From contig JAMXDE010000036.1 in assembly GCA_026770025.1 (NCBI GenBank), forward strand, positions 248,001-312,000: a DNA stretch of 64,000 bases, in the 5' to 3' direction. The number at the start of each line of letters is the position of its first letter. Positions within the stretch are counted from its first letter, which is position 1. Below are positions 1 through 10,016 of the stretch, one piece after another. Both the position numbers and the translations under genes were made by a program. Source of the DNA: Craspedostauros australis (Eukaryota > Bacillariophyta > Bacillariophyceae > Mastogloiales > Achnanthaceae). The notes under the pieces are model-generated. The model saw only the letters and a list, made by a program, of their open reading frames with translations, was not told where the DNA came from and made no database searches.

Positions 1-922
1 TGTTCACGATTACAGCGTCGCCAACTGCCGCAACCAGTCACGATCGCTTTCTTCGTTTCCCACGGCGAACCACATCATCATTGGCCCATCAATAGCCCCT
101 CCACAAACAGACAAATGACGACCAAAGTTTCGCCGCGAGGGCTGGACAATTCTTGATCGTGGTTTGTTTCTGGTCACATTTTTCCCGAAAACCGGCACAA
201 CATCAAAACTAGCCAACCAGACAATGAATGTGCAAACGGACGGCAACATCAAGCCGAGAGAAGGAACGAGGAAGAAGGCAAACTTCTACGATATCCTTCG
301 AACCTGCGCTTCATTCTATCCGTAATATAATAGTATGCAGGGGTGTGCACGAGTACGCGTATGGGATGCGGACAGCATGAGAAGAGTGAAGCTGACTCAA
401 TACCGATTGTGAAACCGATGCCTCGGAGCTTTCTGAACTTGCAACGGGGGCGGAAAGATGGATTCATCCTGTATGTGGCATTGAAACTGCCGTCGATTGC
501 TCGTATGGTGTTGCTATTGCGTCGCTCTCTAGAGAGCACGCTCGAACCTCACCAAACACGTGGCCCCACGCAAGCCAATGAGTTGTTGTTGATTGATGAC
601 AGCTTGGTTGATCAGACGAGTGGGCATCCTTGCTAGCCTCGTCGACCAGTTCGTTGGGCGATTGATTGGCTGATTCAGTGGCAACGTTGAATGCCATCTC
701 TCTCTCTCTCTTTTGGAGAGAGAACGAGAAAGAGAACAGACAATTCCTCTGCTTGAGTCAACTCTACGTGGGCTACTCCTGATGGTATGGATCGTGATAG
801 TACTAATGGATTACCGGTATTTTTGATAGGCGGCTCGTTCAGCCGTTCGTGCTCAACAACATTGATCACTGGTTCTGGTGAAATGCCTGAGACCATGACT
901 GCAGCTGTGCAGCACCCTTCGG
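1..922. other. Intergenic stretch, no gene recognised
   Basis: Short open frames occur on both strands but none has a recognisable domain, a convincing start or coding-like composition. There is a short CT/GA-rich patch near 697-735. I see nothing else that can be supported. Confidence 0.5.
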
Positions 923-2824
923 TCATTCGTGAGATTTGGTCCCCCGCATCGATCGCTTTGGTCGCTTCGGCTTCTTCGATGGGTGATTGCGGCCTGCTGC
1001 GAGTGACAAAGCCAGCGCTTCACCGAGCATCCCAGTCGTTGGGATCGACGCATTTTCGATGGGGAGAGCTGAAGAGTCCAGCTGACGCATCTGATTTGCG
1101 TTGGAGGTAACGTTCGCATGTTTTCGTGCGGATGTTGAGCTGTTGCCTCGGTCCTCGTATTTCTTGTCGAACAAATGGAACTTGTCCTGAGCCATCTCCT
1201 TCGCCTTTTCCATGCTCGTCTGCTTCTTCCAGGCTTCGTACTCCGACATCTCCCGTCGGTACCTGACCATCTCGACACCTGCTTTGGCGCGATAGTGCTC
1301 CATGGTGGCCTTGTCTGCCGCCTTCCAACGCTTCCCAATGAGCTTCGCCAGACTTTCGAACCCGATCTTGCCGTGCGGTACTTTCTTGCGTTTGCGAGAC
1401 GAGGACGATTCGGAACCGCTGAGATCGTCGTCGTCCGGTGCAATGTCGAGGACTCTGCATCGTTCCTCCTTGAAGAAGATGTTGTACGCCGACAGGGGGC
1501 GCTTGGGCCTCTGCCTTTCCTTTTGCATCACCTGCTGCTCCTTCTTCTGGCTATCCAATGCCATGTCGCCCAGAAGGCCGGCAGAACGTGCACTCCACGG
1601 CCCCAAGATGCCGTTCTGTGCATACTGGTCGCCCTGCCCGGACATGTCCCCAATGTAGTCACCGTTGCCGTTCCCGGCAGCACCGGCATCTGTATTGCTG
1701 GTGTTAATGCTGGCGGCGTTGGCTGGACGAACGGAGCCTCCTGCGCTTGCATCCGTGGCTGCAACAGCATCGCTAGCATCGTAGCTCCCTCCCCTGGTGC
1801 TCGATGCGTTGCTTTGTTGACTGAACTGGCTGTCCCTGCGGCTTTGGAACGCGCGTGGCGACAACGGCTCCAGTTTCCCCATTTCTTCCGAGGCGTGATG
1901 TTGGTTCGGCAGATTCTTGCTGAAGGAGGTGTGCAACGGAGAAGCTTGCGAATCGATGGATGACGCGAAGCTGTCATGGTACATGGTGTAGCTGCCGTGG
2001 CCTTGCCTCCTGTTGTCGCCTGGAGGGTACGTGTTCATGAGGCTCGCGAAGTGATTGCTGAGCTCTTCTCCGCTGGGGATATCGATGGAAGCGATGCCGA
2101 TGATGGGGACATCTGGGAGTTCGTTTTGAATGCCATGGTCGTTGTGATCGATGCAATCTTGTTGATTAACCGCGGCAGCAACAGCACCAGGAACGGCAGC
2201 ATGGCGATCGTTGACGCTGATGCTCATGGAGTCGTTGCCTTCCTCGTACCCAAACGAAGTGCATGGCAGAGCGTGCAGTGTGTGCTGCTGCTCCTCCTGT
2301 TGTTGCTGTTGTTGTTGCTGCTGCTGTTGCTGCTGCTGTTGCTGCTGCTGTTGCTGCTGCTGTTGTTGCTGCTGCTGCGATGGCGCTGCCGATCGAGTAC
2401 TCATCAGGAATTGCCCGAGAGGGTCGTGCCAATCCTCAGGATGGTTGATTCGTTCATCTTCCATGGTATGGATTCGATTGAAGAAGGAATGACCTGCGCT
2501 AGTCGCGGAACCAGGTCCGATGTTGTTGTTGCTGTTGTTGTTGACGCTGCTGATGGTGATGTGGCAGTCGAGGTTAGCGTTGTTCCAGGTGCTGTTGTGA
2601 TTGGCATCAGGGATGCTGAAAATAGTGTTGTTACTGCTGCTGTTGCTGTTGCAGTTGTTGCTCCTGCGATTGGTGTTGGTATAAATGTTGTGAGCGGCAA
2701 GGCTTGTTGGTGATGGCAGAAAGTTATGGCCTTGCAGCCTTGGATGCTCCTCACCATTCATTTCCAGGCTGTGGCCGTGGCCGGAGCCGCCGGGAGAGCG
2801 ATTGAAGCTTGTGTTCGATTGCAT
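923..2824 (-). CDS. HMG-box DNA-binding protein with a polyglutamine tract
   Basis: A 633-residue intronless frame with an ATG start. Residues about 440-535 form an HMG box: it opens with RPKRPLSAYNIFF, has the KIGFESLAKLIGKRWK second helix and ends in a YRREMSEYEAWKKQ helix. HMG boxes bind the DNA minor groove and bend DNA, so a nuclear transcription or chromatin role is expected. Between helix 1 and helix 2 the box holds an extra acidic/serine stretch followed by the basic cluster RKRKK, possibly a nuclear localisation signal. The N-terminal half is low complexity, rich in Asn, Ser and Gln, with exactly 27 consecutive Gln codons (nt 2297-2377, residues about 150-176), mixing CAG and CAA. 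The C-terminus is Lys/Arg-rich (PSKKPKRPKRS). The target genes cannot be told from the sequence. Confidence 0.88.
   Translation of the reverse strand: MQSNTSFNRSPGGSGHGHSLEMNGEEHPRLQGHNFLPSPTSLAAHNIYTNTNRRSNNCNSNSSSNNTIFSIPDANHNSTWNNANLDCHITISSVNNNSNNNIGPGSATSAGHSFFNRIHTMEDERINHPEDWHDPLGQFLMSTRSAAPSQQQQQQQQQQQQQQQQQQQQQQQQQQQEEQQHTLHALPCTSFGYEEGNDSMSISVNDRHAAVPGAVAAAVNQQDCIDHNDHGIQNELPDVPIIGIASIDIPSGEELSNHFASLMNTYPPGDNRRQGHGSYTMYHDSFASSIDSQASPLHTSFSKNLPNQHHASEEMGKLEPLSPRAFQSRRDSQFSQQSNASSTRGGSYDASDAVAATDASAGGSVRPANAASINTSNTDAGAAGNGNGDYIGDMSGQGDQYAQNGILGPWSARSAGLLGDMALDSQKKEQQVMQKERQRPKRPLSAYNIFFKEERCRVLDIAPDDDDLSGSESSSSRKRKKVPHGKIGFESLAKLIGKRWKAADKATMEHYRAKAGVEMVRYRREMSEYEAWKKQTSMEKAKEMAQDKFHLFDKKYEDRGNSSTSARKHANVTSNANQMRQLDSSALPIENASIPTTGMLGEALALSLAAGRNHPSKKPKRPKRSMRGTKSHE
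2297..2377 (-). repeat. Polyglutamine-coding trinucleotide repeat (27 codons)
   Basis: On the plus strand this reads as CTG/TTG triplets, coding 27 uninterrupted Gln on the minus strand inside the HMG-box gene. CAG is interrupted by CAA, which usually stabilises such a tract. The opposite strand reads as poly-Leu or poly-Cys frames that are only shadows. Confidence 0.9.
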
Positions 2825-4850
2825 GACTGCTAATGCTGCTGTGTTGCGACGATACGAGGACAGCAGCCGTACGAAGAATAAAGGTTATTCGATTGGCGTG
2901 TGAAGGCAGCGTATGTACCAGTGTGGTGCGCTGTGGTTAGGTGTGGTGTAGTGTAGTGAGGTGTGGTGTGGTGAGGTGAGGTTGCGTTGGGTTGTGCTGT
3001 GTGGCTTCTTTCGCGGGGAGTTGTTTTTTGTGGACGGATGAATGTCTGGGAAGGAATTCCAAGAGGAAGAACGAATTGACATTCATTGATTTAATCAGTA
3101 AGCCCGAGGATGCGGTTCGGGCTGCTGACGACTGGAGAGTTTGCGATTGTGTGGCTTGTGTCACGTGCGAAAACGCCGATGATGATGACGATGATGGCGA
3201 AAACTGCTCGCGGGTACGCGTTATACCAAGGGAACTTGTCGACCGCAGAGAGAGACGGAGGATCATGAATGGGGAGGCTGCTTCGTGGTGGAAAGATGGA
3301 CAGAATTGAATCGCACGGTTGAGACATACTTATCCTCTGAGCTTAGGTTGCTTTGCGGATGCAATTGCAATTGCATTCGCCGTTACCAGTTTCGGGTGAT
3401 CTCTCCAGATGTTGCACCAACAGCACAGCTGACGCCGTCGCGAGACAAGAAGATGCATCAAAGGATGTCTCCACTTACTGTCACCTCATCTCTGCCGACG
3501 TCCGTTGACAAACGCGATGTTGGGATTGACAACACGTGAGTCAGTTACGCATAGCACAAGGCGGCTCGGACAACACAACCTTTTTCTCCTTCTTGCTGTC
3601 CATTCACAAACCGTGGGAGTGTGTGCGCGGACGTCTTGGCAGCGCCCGATCTACTCGCACCACAGCCAAAGCCAAAACGCTCACGACGCAGAAAGACACA
3701 CAGACGCAACCACGAAACAGACGAAAAGTACACGAGACACCCCATGAAGCGCCCTTGATCGTGATGTGTCAGAAGCGTTTCCGACAAATCTGTCTGAAGG
3801 AAAGCGCCCATCTCCTTGGATGGAACAACAGATTTCCCGAGAAAGGAGACCTCGATTCACGAAGACAGAAACGGTGACCACCGCGCTCAACTCCTCGGAA
3901 ATACGCGTAGCCCCCACATCCATCACGGAGTGGAAATTGACCAGGCCACGTGGCTTTGGGCTGATTCGCTTTCTGTGAATTTGTGAACCCAGAATTTCAC
4001 CGAAATCTAGCCGTTGCATCTCCAGATTAAGTTTGGCTGTGCTCGATTGTTTTGTTGCCTTTCGTTGCCTTGTCCCGCTGCGTGTTGGTTGGCTTGTTCG
4101 GCCACTGTCTCGTGTAGCACCAGTGCAACACCTATCAACCGCACGTATCATGTTCGAAGTTGCTTGTGATTGTCCGCAAGCCCACCAATGCCACGCAATC
4201 TCTCTGGAGACGGTATCGTGCCACAATCCGCGCTTTTCAGGATTATCTGCTCCCGAGGAGACAATCAAGCTCCTCGCGGTTACATTCGCCCACATCCTGG
4301 TAAAAAAACTGTCATCGATCCCAGCATCAGCCGCCAGGCGATTCATCGGTCCATGTGGAACAGCTTTGCTTCTTGTCTTGTTTCTCCCCCTCGCGAGCTC
4401 AGCGTACTCTTCTCTCCTATCCACCCCAGAGAGTGCGTCACCTTGCGCCATCAGAGTCCGACTGGCGCGAGGATTTGTCTGCCGAATCACTTCTTAGACG
4501 AAGAGCGTGATTAACACACCTTCATCCTCCACCAAGGGGGAGCAGAACAAGGCTGGAGAGTAGCTCCATGAACTGTGGCGTCGCAGTCTCTGCAGAGTAC
4601 GGTGCGCTAGCTCGCATGGCGTATCCGTACAATTGATGCTGTGCGCATTGCCGCCGATATGATCAGCTCTGGGAGCGCACCTGTTGGTGGTTGCGAATAT
4701 TGCATGAGCGAAACTCACCATCTGTACTCCCTCTCTCCAGTACCTCTGGGAACAGCGATAGCAAACACAGCGCAAGCAGCACTGGAGGTTCGAGACTTCT
4801 TTTCACGTTGCAAAGCAATGCCGTCTGTGTCTGTTGGTTGTGAACATGGA

Positions 4851-4883
4851 CGTATGGTACACATCCGAGCTACGTACCATACG
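4851..4883. repeat. Perfect inverted repeat, 10-bp arms
   Basis: CGTATGGTAC at 4851-4860 is matched by its exact reverse complement at 4874-4883, with 13 bases between. It lies in intergenic DNA about 330 bp downstream of a minus-strand stop codon. Its role is unknown. Confidence 0.6.
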
Positions 4884-5130
4884 AGCCCGAGTGCGCGTGC
4901 GAGTACTGTACTATCGTCGACATGTACTCGTCTCTGGAGGACATGCACTCCAGTTGTCCACATTATGTAGACACAACTGAGAAAGGGTTCATGTTGCGGT
5001 TCTGCGGATGGATAGAACCCACGAGCACAATGGCACACAGGCATAGGTCGTACTCTTGGTCGCGTCGTACTCCAGAGCACGTGACCTTCAGTTCCACCCT
5101 ATTTCGCTCACGATTGCTGGCAATTGTGAT

Positions 5131-5176
5131 GTAATATTGGAATACAATATTCTATTCTATTCTACAATAATACGAT
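5131..5176. repeat. AT-rich TTCTA-repeat patch downstream of the U-box-like gene
   Basis: The sequence ATTCTATTCTATTCTAC at about 5149-5165 sits just beyond the stop of the minus-strand gene. It is close to the reverse complement of the AATAG-repeat patch on the other side of that gene (7110-7155), so the two form an imperfect inverted pair around it. Confidence 0.5.
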
Positions 5177-5213
5177 ATAGTACTACTCTATGGAACTATT
5201 GGTGGAGTGGCGC

Positions 5214-7082
5214 TCAAGCCGGCGCGAAGGTCCTCGCGCATTTCGGTGAGCAAAACGTCTTGCCATGCTTCTCAAAACCACAGTCCAACATGCCTTGGCC
5301 ACACGCTGTGCATTTGATCTTGCTCTTCGTCTGCTTCGCGAGAATTACCATCTCACGTTCCTTCGCCTCCGCAAGCTCCCGCTCCTCTCGCTTTTGCAGT
5401 TTCTTCCTTTCCCTCGCTCGTTTTCGTTTGGCGGCAGCCTTCTCCTTCTTCCTCGCTTCAGCATCGGATGCAGTTCTTGTGTCAGTATCATCAATGTCAT
5501 GGTTGGCGTCATTGCCGCCATCATCGCCTCCGCCACTGTCATTGTTCCGGGAAGTACTATCCGTTTTGCTTCCGTTGCTGTTGCCATTGCTCCCAGCGCC
5601 ACCATGAGTTTCACCGTTTGCGTTATCGCGGACTCTTTTTTCGGACAAATTCGTGCCTGATTGGAACTCTTTCGCCTCGTTTGATGTTGTCACGGACAGA
5701 CAAATTGTGTGGCGTCCTCCGGCCTTCCGTTCCTCTTGTCCAGCTGCGGTCGAGCGTAGAACCAGCTTGTCCCATTGCTCATCGCGCCAGGCCTCGATTT
5801 CTGCCCGTGCCTGGGCGGTCTCCTCGGTCTCCTTTTGGATTGCTTGATGCTGCGCCGAGTTCATTTCTCGCTGTCGTTGCCGTTCCCGTTTTCGCTCGTC
5901 ACGGCGAACCACAGCCTCCTGCAGAAGATGCTGTCTTGCGGCTTCCAACTGCCGTGATCTTTCCATTTGCTTGCGATGTTCTTGCACGGATTTGGTGCGT
6001 ACCGCGTCGAGCAGCTGCTGGTCATGGACCGAACGTGGCGTGCTGTTGCCACTTCCATTTCGATTCTGAACGTCGTTGCTATTGTCGCTATCGTTGGCAC
6101 CATTGCTATGACGGCCGCTGTCGGCACCATCTTGCTCAGCTGCCAACCTCGGGAATGCCTTCTGGACGGCTTCGTAGGCTTCACGTTCCGTGGTCACCAC
6201 CCTCGCCTCGTCATCGTCGATGACAGTCCAACCCTCCTGCACATATGCGGACGAATCGACAAGCCGACGATCCAGGTCGAATCCCCATTCGGGCACCTCG
6301 AGGCTGCGCTGTTCCTGGTTGCCGGCACTCAGGTCGACATTCCCCAAGCGCCCGAGGCGGCTGCGGCGATAGCGAGACCGGTACTGATTGCGATGGTTGT
6401 TGCCGTACACGAAGAGACCCGCCAACGCTGCGGTTGCCGTGCTCTGCAGCGTGCCGATGCGTCGAAGATGCTGCTCGCTTGGATGGGAATATCCCCGCGA
6501 TGCATGCTGCGCCGCACGAATGGTGGTGGTATTGTTCGCAGGCCCAGCGATGCGCACGTTGATGGAATTCTTGAGGTTGAACGCCTCTTCGACGGATAGC
6601 CTGCCCTGCCGTTGATGGTCGGCATTCATCAATCCTGGCACATGCGTGGCGTCTCGAGGGTGATTGCTCGGATTTGTGTCACCCTTCGCGCTAGCGCTGG
6701 CGCTGGCACGGGCGCTGCCAATAGTATTGCCACTTCCGTCTGTTTCATGATTGTACCAATGGGTCTCCAAGTAGTCATCCAGTCTGCGGCATTCCTTGCG
6801 CGTGAGTTCCGTCCTGGTGAGAGGATTCTGAAAGATCCCCCTTGACACTATGTACGATGCCAGCGCGAGGCCATCGAAGTACGATGCCTGTGCAGCATTG
6901 AAGCTTGTGATGTTGCTCCCGATGTTGCTGTGGCTGCTGTAGAGCGCAAACGGTGGATACGGCAAAGTCGACAGCGGCTCCAACGTGATCGGGCACTCCT
7001 CATCCTCCAACGTCCTCCACCATCCACCTTCGGGCCAATCTTGCTCATCCTCCACACAAGCACAGGCTGCCTTGGATTGCAT
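5214..7082 (-). CDS. Protein with U-box/RING-like N-terminus, coiled coil and C-terminal Cys-rich zinc motif
   Basis: A 622-residue intronless frame with an ATG start. The N-terminus holds a compact module (about 25-110) with EECPITLEPLSTLPYPPF, then YFDGLALASYIVSRG, NPLTRTELTR and CRRLDDYL. Its spacing recalls a U-box or degenerate RING, and such modules are seen in stramenopile proteins of unknown function. The middle is low complexity; about 360-445 is a highly charged coiled coil, and about 540-590 is a Lys/Arg/Glu-rich helix. The last 30 residues contain CTACG, then CSPKC, a four-Cys pattern like a TRASH or LIM-type zinc site. A ubiquitin-ligase or scaffold role is possible but not shown; no catalytic residue can be pointed to. 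Its promoter region shares a divergent intergenic stretch with the transporter gene starting at 7941. Confidence 0.8.
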   Translation of the reverse strand: MQSKAACACVEDEQDWPEGGWWRTLEDEECPITLEPLSTLPYPPFALYSSHSNIGSNITSFNAAQASYFDGLALASYIVSRGIFQNPLTRTELTRKECRRLDDYLETHWYNHETDGSGNTIGSARASASASAKGDTNPSNHPRDATHVPGLMNADHQRQGRLSVEEAFNLKNSINVRIAGPANNTTTIRAAQHASRGYSHPSEQHLRRIGTLQSTATAALAGLFVYGNNHRNQYRSRYRRSRLGRLGNVDLSAGNQEQRSLEVPEWGFDLDRRLVDSSAYVQEGWTVIDDDEARVVTTEREAYEAVQKAFPRLAAEQDGADSGRHSNGANDSDNSNDVQNRNGSGNSTPRSVHDQQLLDAVRTKSVQEHRKQMERSRQLEAARQHLLQEAVVRRDERKRERQRQREMNSAQHQAIQKETEETAQARAEIEAWRDEQWDKLVLRSTAAGQEERKAGGRHTICLSVTTSNEAKEFQSGTNLSEKRVRDNANGETHGGAGSNGNSNGSKTDSTSRNNDSGGGDDGGNDANHDIDDTDTRTASDAEARKKEKAAAKRKRARERKKLQKREERELAEAKEREMVILAKQTKSKIKCTACGQGMLDCGFEKHGKTFCSPKCARTFAPA

Positions 7083-7109
7083 CTTGATTGGCCACGAATT
7101 GAAAGAAGG

Positions 7110-7155
7110 TATATTATTCTATAATATTGTGTAATAGAATAGAATAGAATAGAAT
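7110..7155 (-). promoter_or_regulatory. AT-rich patch upstream of the U-box-like gene
   Basis: TATATTATTCTATAATATTG is followed by four AATAG units, about 28-70 bp upstream of the ATG at 7082. Similar TATAATATT-type stretches occur close to the starts of several other genes here, so a core-promoter role is plausible but unproven. Confidence 0.3.
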
Positions 7156-7940
7156 GCAATACTTGCGTAGAGTAGACTGAGACACAGGTACCACGCTCGT
7201 ACTCTGTCGATGGTCGGACACACAAGAGAGGCAATGATCTCTCTCCTCACAGATCGTATGGTACGCAGCTCGGAGGTATTTGCACTTCGCAGGATCTGAC
7301 ACCTTTCACACAAAACTGGTGGCGTCTCCTCTGCACAAAGGAGGAGAACGAGCAAGGCTTGTTCTTCGTTGTTGTTGTCTGGAATTCTTTGGTCTCGTTT
7401 GTGTTTCGTTTCTTGTTTGTGTTGGCAGTTTATAGTCGTATTGGTCATTCACAAACGTGGATTCGTGAGATGTTCTGATATATTCGTCACATCTTTTGTT
7501 GTTCGGGTGACGAAATTGTGTGTCTAAGTAGAATATATAACGTCTTGCGTGTATACGTGCGTCGTTTCTCCGAACAGCTGTTCTGCACGGAAAGAGAACT
7601 GGGTCAAAGACAGGGTTGGGAGGCGTGAAGCGCGAAGATTGATGTTCCGAGAAACGAGGTTGAAGCTTCTGTTGACACCAAACCGCACATAAAAATCAGC
7701 AGAATCGGCCATGCGCTGTGTTGCGGGGTGTGCGTGTGCTCGTCTGGTATCCACGAGTAGATCGTAGATCATAGAGCACACAAAATACGGCAGGGTGCTC
7801 TACTCCACCATTCTCGTGTAGTATCATAGAATACATGGCACAACGGCATTCACATCGCATTGCGTCATAACTCAATCCAACTCTGTCCAATACACGACAA
7901 GCTACGTGGAGATCAGAAGAAGGAGGATGCGAAGAAGACG
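7156..7940. other. Divergent intergenic region
   Basis: About 0.8 kb between the minus-strand gene starting at 7082 and the plus-strand transporter. I see no gene. It should contain both promoters. A second AT-rich stretch is at 7530-7545. Confidence 0.5.
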
Positions 7941-10016
7941 ATGGAGGTGACATTCGTACACATCGACCAGTCGCTTCCGATATGCTGCTCAATGGCAGCC
8001 ATCGGCGGCGTCTTCGAAGTGGGAGCCACGGCATTGACGGCGGTTCCGGCCGTTCGCTCCAAACAGGGCGTTGCCATGAGCTACGGGCAGGAGCTGCTGG
8101 CGCTGGCAGGGAACATCACGCTGCAAGGCATCGGTTCGATCCTCAGCCATCTGGTGGCTCCCTGGTTCGGTCCTGTGAGCGCGGTGGTTCCTTTCTTCTA
8201 CTCTGCGACGCTGCTCACCAACATGCTGGTCTTCGGCATCCTCCTCAAGGAGGACTTCACCAAGAACATGAGGGTCGGGACGTACGTCATTGTTGTGGCC
8301 GTCATTCTGCTGCCCCTGGTGGGTCCCGACGTTCAGGAGGACCAGCACGTCGGCATCCTCATGCGTCATTGGTACTCCATCGTGTGGTTCATTCTGCTCA
8401 TTCTCGCGTCCCTCAGCACGGGCGTCATGCTGGCGCTGGACATCACGAAGCACGCGATGAGACGGAGGTTCACCATCCTGCTAGTCGCACGCGCATCCTC
8501 CCTCACGTTGAACATTACCGTCAGCCGCTTCTTCATCCTGGGCCCGTCCCAGACCGTGCTCATCATCTTCCTCATCATCAAGGTCGTGTCGGGGGCGGTC
8601 TACACCTACGCCATCGTCGTGCAGTCCACCGCGGTGGATCAGGCCCGATTCGTTCCGCTCAACGCCACCACCATCATCCTTGTCAACGCTCTGACGGGCG
8701 TCATCGTGTGGGAGGACTGGCGCGTCATGTCCAGCTGGTACGGCTACATGTGCGTCTTCGTCCTGCTGGGCCTTGGCTGCGATCTGCTGCTCAGCGTTCC
8801 CCTGCTCAACGCGGATAACCCGGAATTCGGCAGGCGCACGTCCCTCATGATCGTGCGGCAGAGCGTTGCAGCGAAGAGGCGCATGAAGCACCGGAAGACC
8901 AACTCCAACACGGACAGCGTCATGTCGCACCTGGCGGGGTACGGCAGCATCCAGCCCATCGAGGAGGGTCAGCTCCAGGATGGGGATGATAGCTTCCTCA
9001 CGGCGCCGTCCACGCAACATCAGTCCTTGTTCCCAACGTTTCATCTTGACAACCATTCATACAGCAACAATTCATACAACAACAATTCGTACAACAGACA
9101 TTCATACAGCTACAGTCCGCGCATGGACTGGAGCAGCTACAGCCATCACGGCAGTCTCAGCAACGGCGACCACGATGGAAAGCCGAGCATATCTTGGAAT
9201 GGATCGGACGAGGAACTGACGGATGGACCGCCCACGACTCACGACATTGAAGGGTCGTTGTCCTACGAGCTCGATCTGCCGTCGCTTGACAACCAGGTTT
9301 CGCTCGAACGAATGGAAACGCCCAAGATCAAGGGATCTTCGAGAAAGAAGGAAGCGACAGTGTCGTTGGAACCACGTGCGCCTGTGCCTGCAACGAGAAT
9401 AGCAGGCGGGCAGGGAAATAGAGAAGTGCTTCCAATTCCGAGTACACCTGCGGGAGCTATACGTATGGATGCGGACACTGGCGTGGAGAGTGACGCGCTG
9501 ACTTTGCAGCGCGTGGAGGTACAGACGGAGGCTGAATTGGAAGTTGGCGCAGCAGAAAGAGAAGGCATTGATCGGGCCTTGCCACTTCCAACCCTGCTGT
9601 CGCCATCCACGGTCGGCACAATAGCACGAACAGGAATGTCATCTGCAACGGGTACCGGCAGCGCCGATCGCCAAAGCGTGATATCCACATCCGGCCAAAG
9701 CCTGGAAGACTTCATCGCGATGTGCCGTGACGACGAAGATGAAGAGGAACATGAACATGAACACGAACATGAGCACGAACAGGAACAAGAACAGCACCAC
9801 CGTCCACATCCACGTCGCGGGTCGAGGGTGAGTGCCACAACTCTGGATGATCCACGCAACCTGCGACATTACCATGCGCAGCAGAGGCACAGCGCCGACA
9901 GCGCCAACAGTCACAACAGCGGTAGTCTGAGGAGACTATCGCGTCTCGACGCCTGGAAGCAGACCATCAGTCCGAAGCGGCGCATCGTCACAAGGCAGCG
10001 GAGCATGACCAAGTGA
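7941..10016 (+). CDS. DMT-superfamily (NIPA-like) multispanning transporter with long cytosolic tail
   Basis: A frame of 691 residues from the ATG at 7941; the frame opens earlier only at a TTG at 7860. Residues about 18-310 contain nine strongly hydrophobic segments separated by short charged loops. Order and motifs fit the drug/metabolite transporter fold as in NIPA-type magnesium transporters: LVAPWFGPVSAVVPFF near segment 3, GILLKEDF, and late in the domain PLNATTIILVNALTGVIVWE with a final GYMCVFVLLGLGCDLLLS. The substrate is not certain. The remaining ~380 residues are hydrophilic, with Asn/Tyr/Ser repeats (NNSYNNNSYN) at about 375-390 and a Glu-His alternation (about 602-622), which could bind metal ions. 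An extra N-terminal exon cannot be excluded, because the first helix begins very close to the chosen start. Confidence 0.75.
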   Translation: MEVTFVHIDQSLPICCSMAAIGGVFEVGATALTAVPAVRSKQGVAMSYGQELLALAGNITLQGIGSILSHLVAPWFGPVSAVVPFFYSATLLTNMLVFGILLKEDFTKNMRVGTYVIVVAVILLPLVGPDVQEDQHVGILMRHWYSIVWFILLILASLSTGVMLALDITKHAMRRRFTILLVARASSLTLNITVSRFFILGPSQTVLIIFLIIKVVSGAVYTYAIVVQSTAVDQARFVPLNATTIILVNALTGVIVWEDWRVMSSWYGYMCVFVLLGLGCDLLLSVPLLNADNPEFGRRTSLMIVRQSVAAKRRMKHRKTNSNTDSVMSHLAGYGSIQPIEEGQLQDGDDSFLTAPSTQHQSLFPTFHLDNHSYSNNSYNNNSYNRHSYSYSPRMDWSSYSHHGSLSNGDHDGKPSISWNGSDEELTDGPPTTHDIEGSLSYELDLPSLDNQVSLERMETPKIKGSSRKKEATVSLEPRAPVPATRIAGGQGNREVLPIPSTPAGAIRMDADTGVESDALTLQRVEVQTEAELEVGAAEREGIDRALPLPTLLSPSTVGTIARTGMSSATGTGSADRQSVISTSGQSLEDFIAMCRDDEDEEEHEHEHEHEHEQEQEQHHRPHPRRGSRVSATTLDDPRNLRHYHAQQRHSADSANSHNSGSLRRLSRLDAWKQTISPKRRIVTRQRSMTK

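Larger units (their letters stand above)
2825..5213. other. Intergenic stretch of 2.4 kb, no gene recognised
   Basis: It lies between the start of the HMG-box gene and the stop of the next minus-strand gene. A 269-codon minus frame (3681-4490) has no family resemblance and probably is not a gene. A G/T-rich simple stretch lies at 2920-2995 and a perfect hairpin at 4851-4883. Confidence 0.5.

Noticed and set aside
3681-4490. 269-codon minus-strand frame
   Set aside because: No recognisable domain, unordered composition, and overlapping frames on the other strand of similar length; probably chance.
7860-7940. TTG start at 7860 for the transporter
   Set aside because: Nuclear eukaryotic genes start at ATG; the first in-frame ATG is at 7941. 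The same reasoning moved the starts at 19164, 28139, 33121 and 52569 to downstream ATGs.
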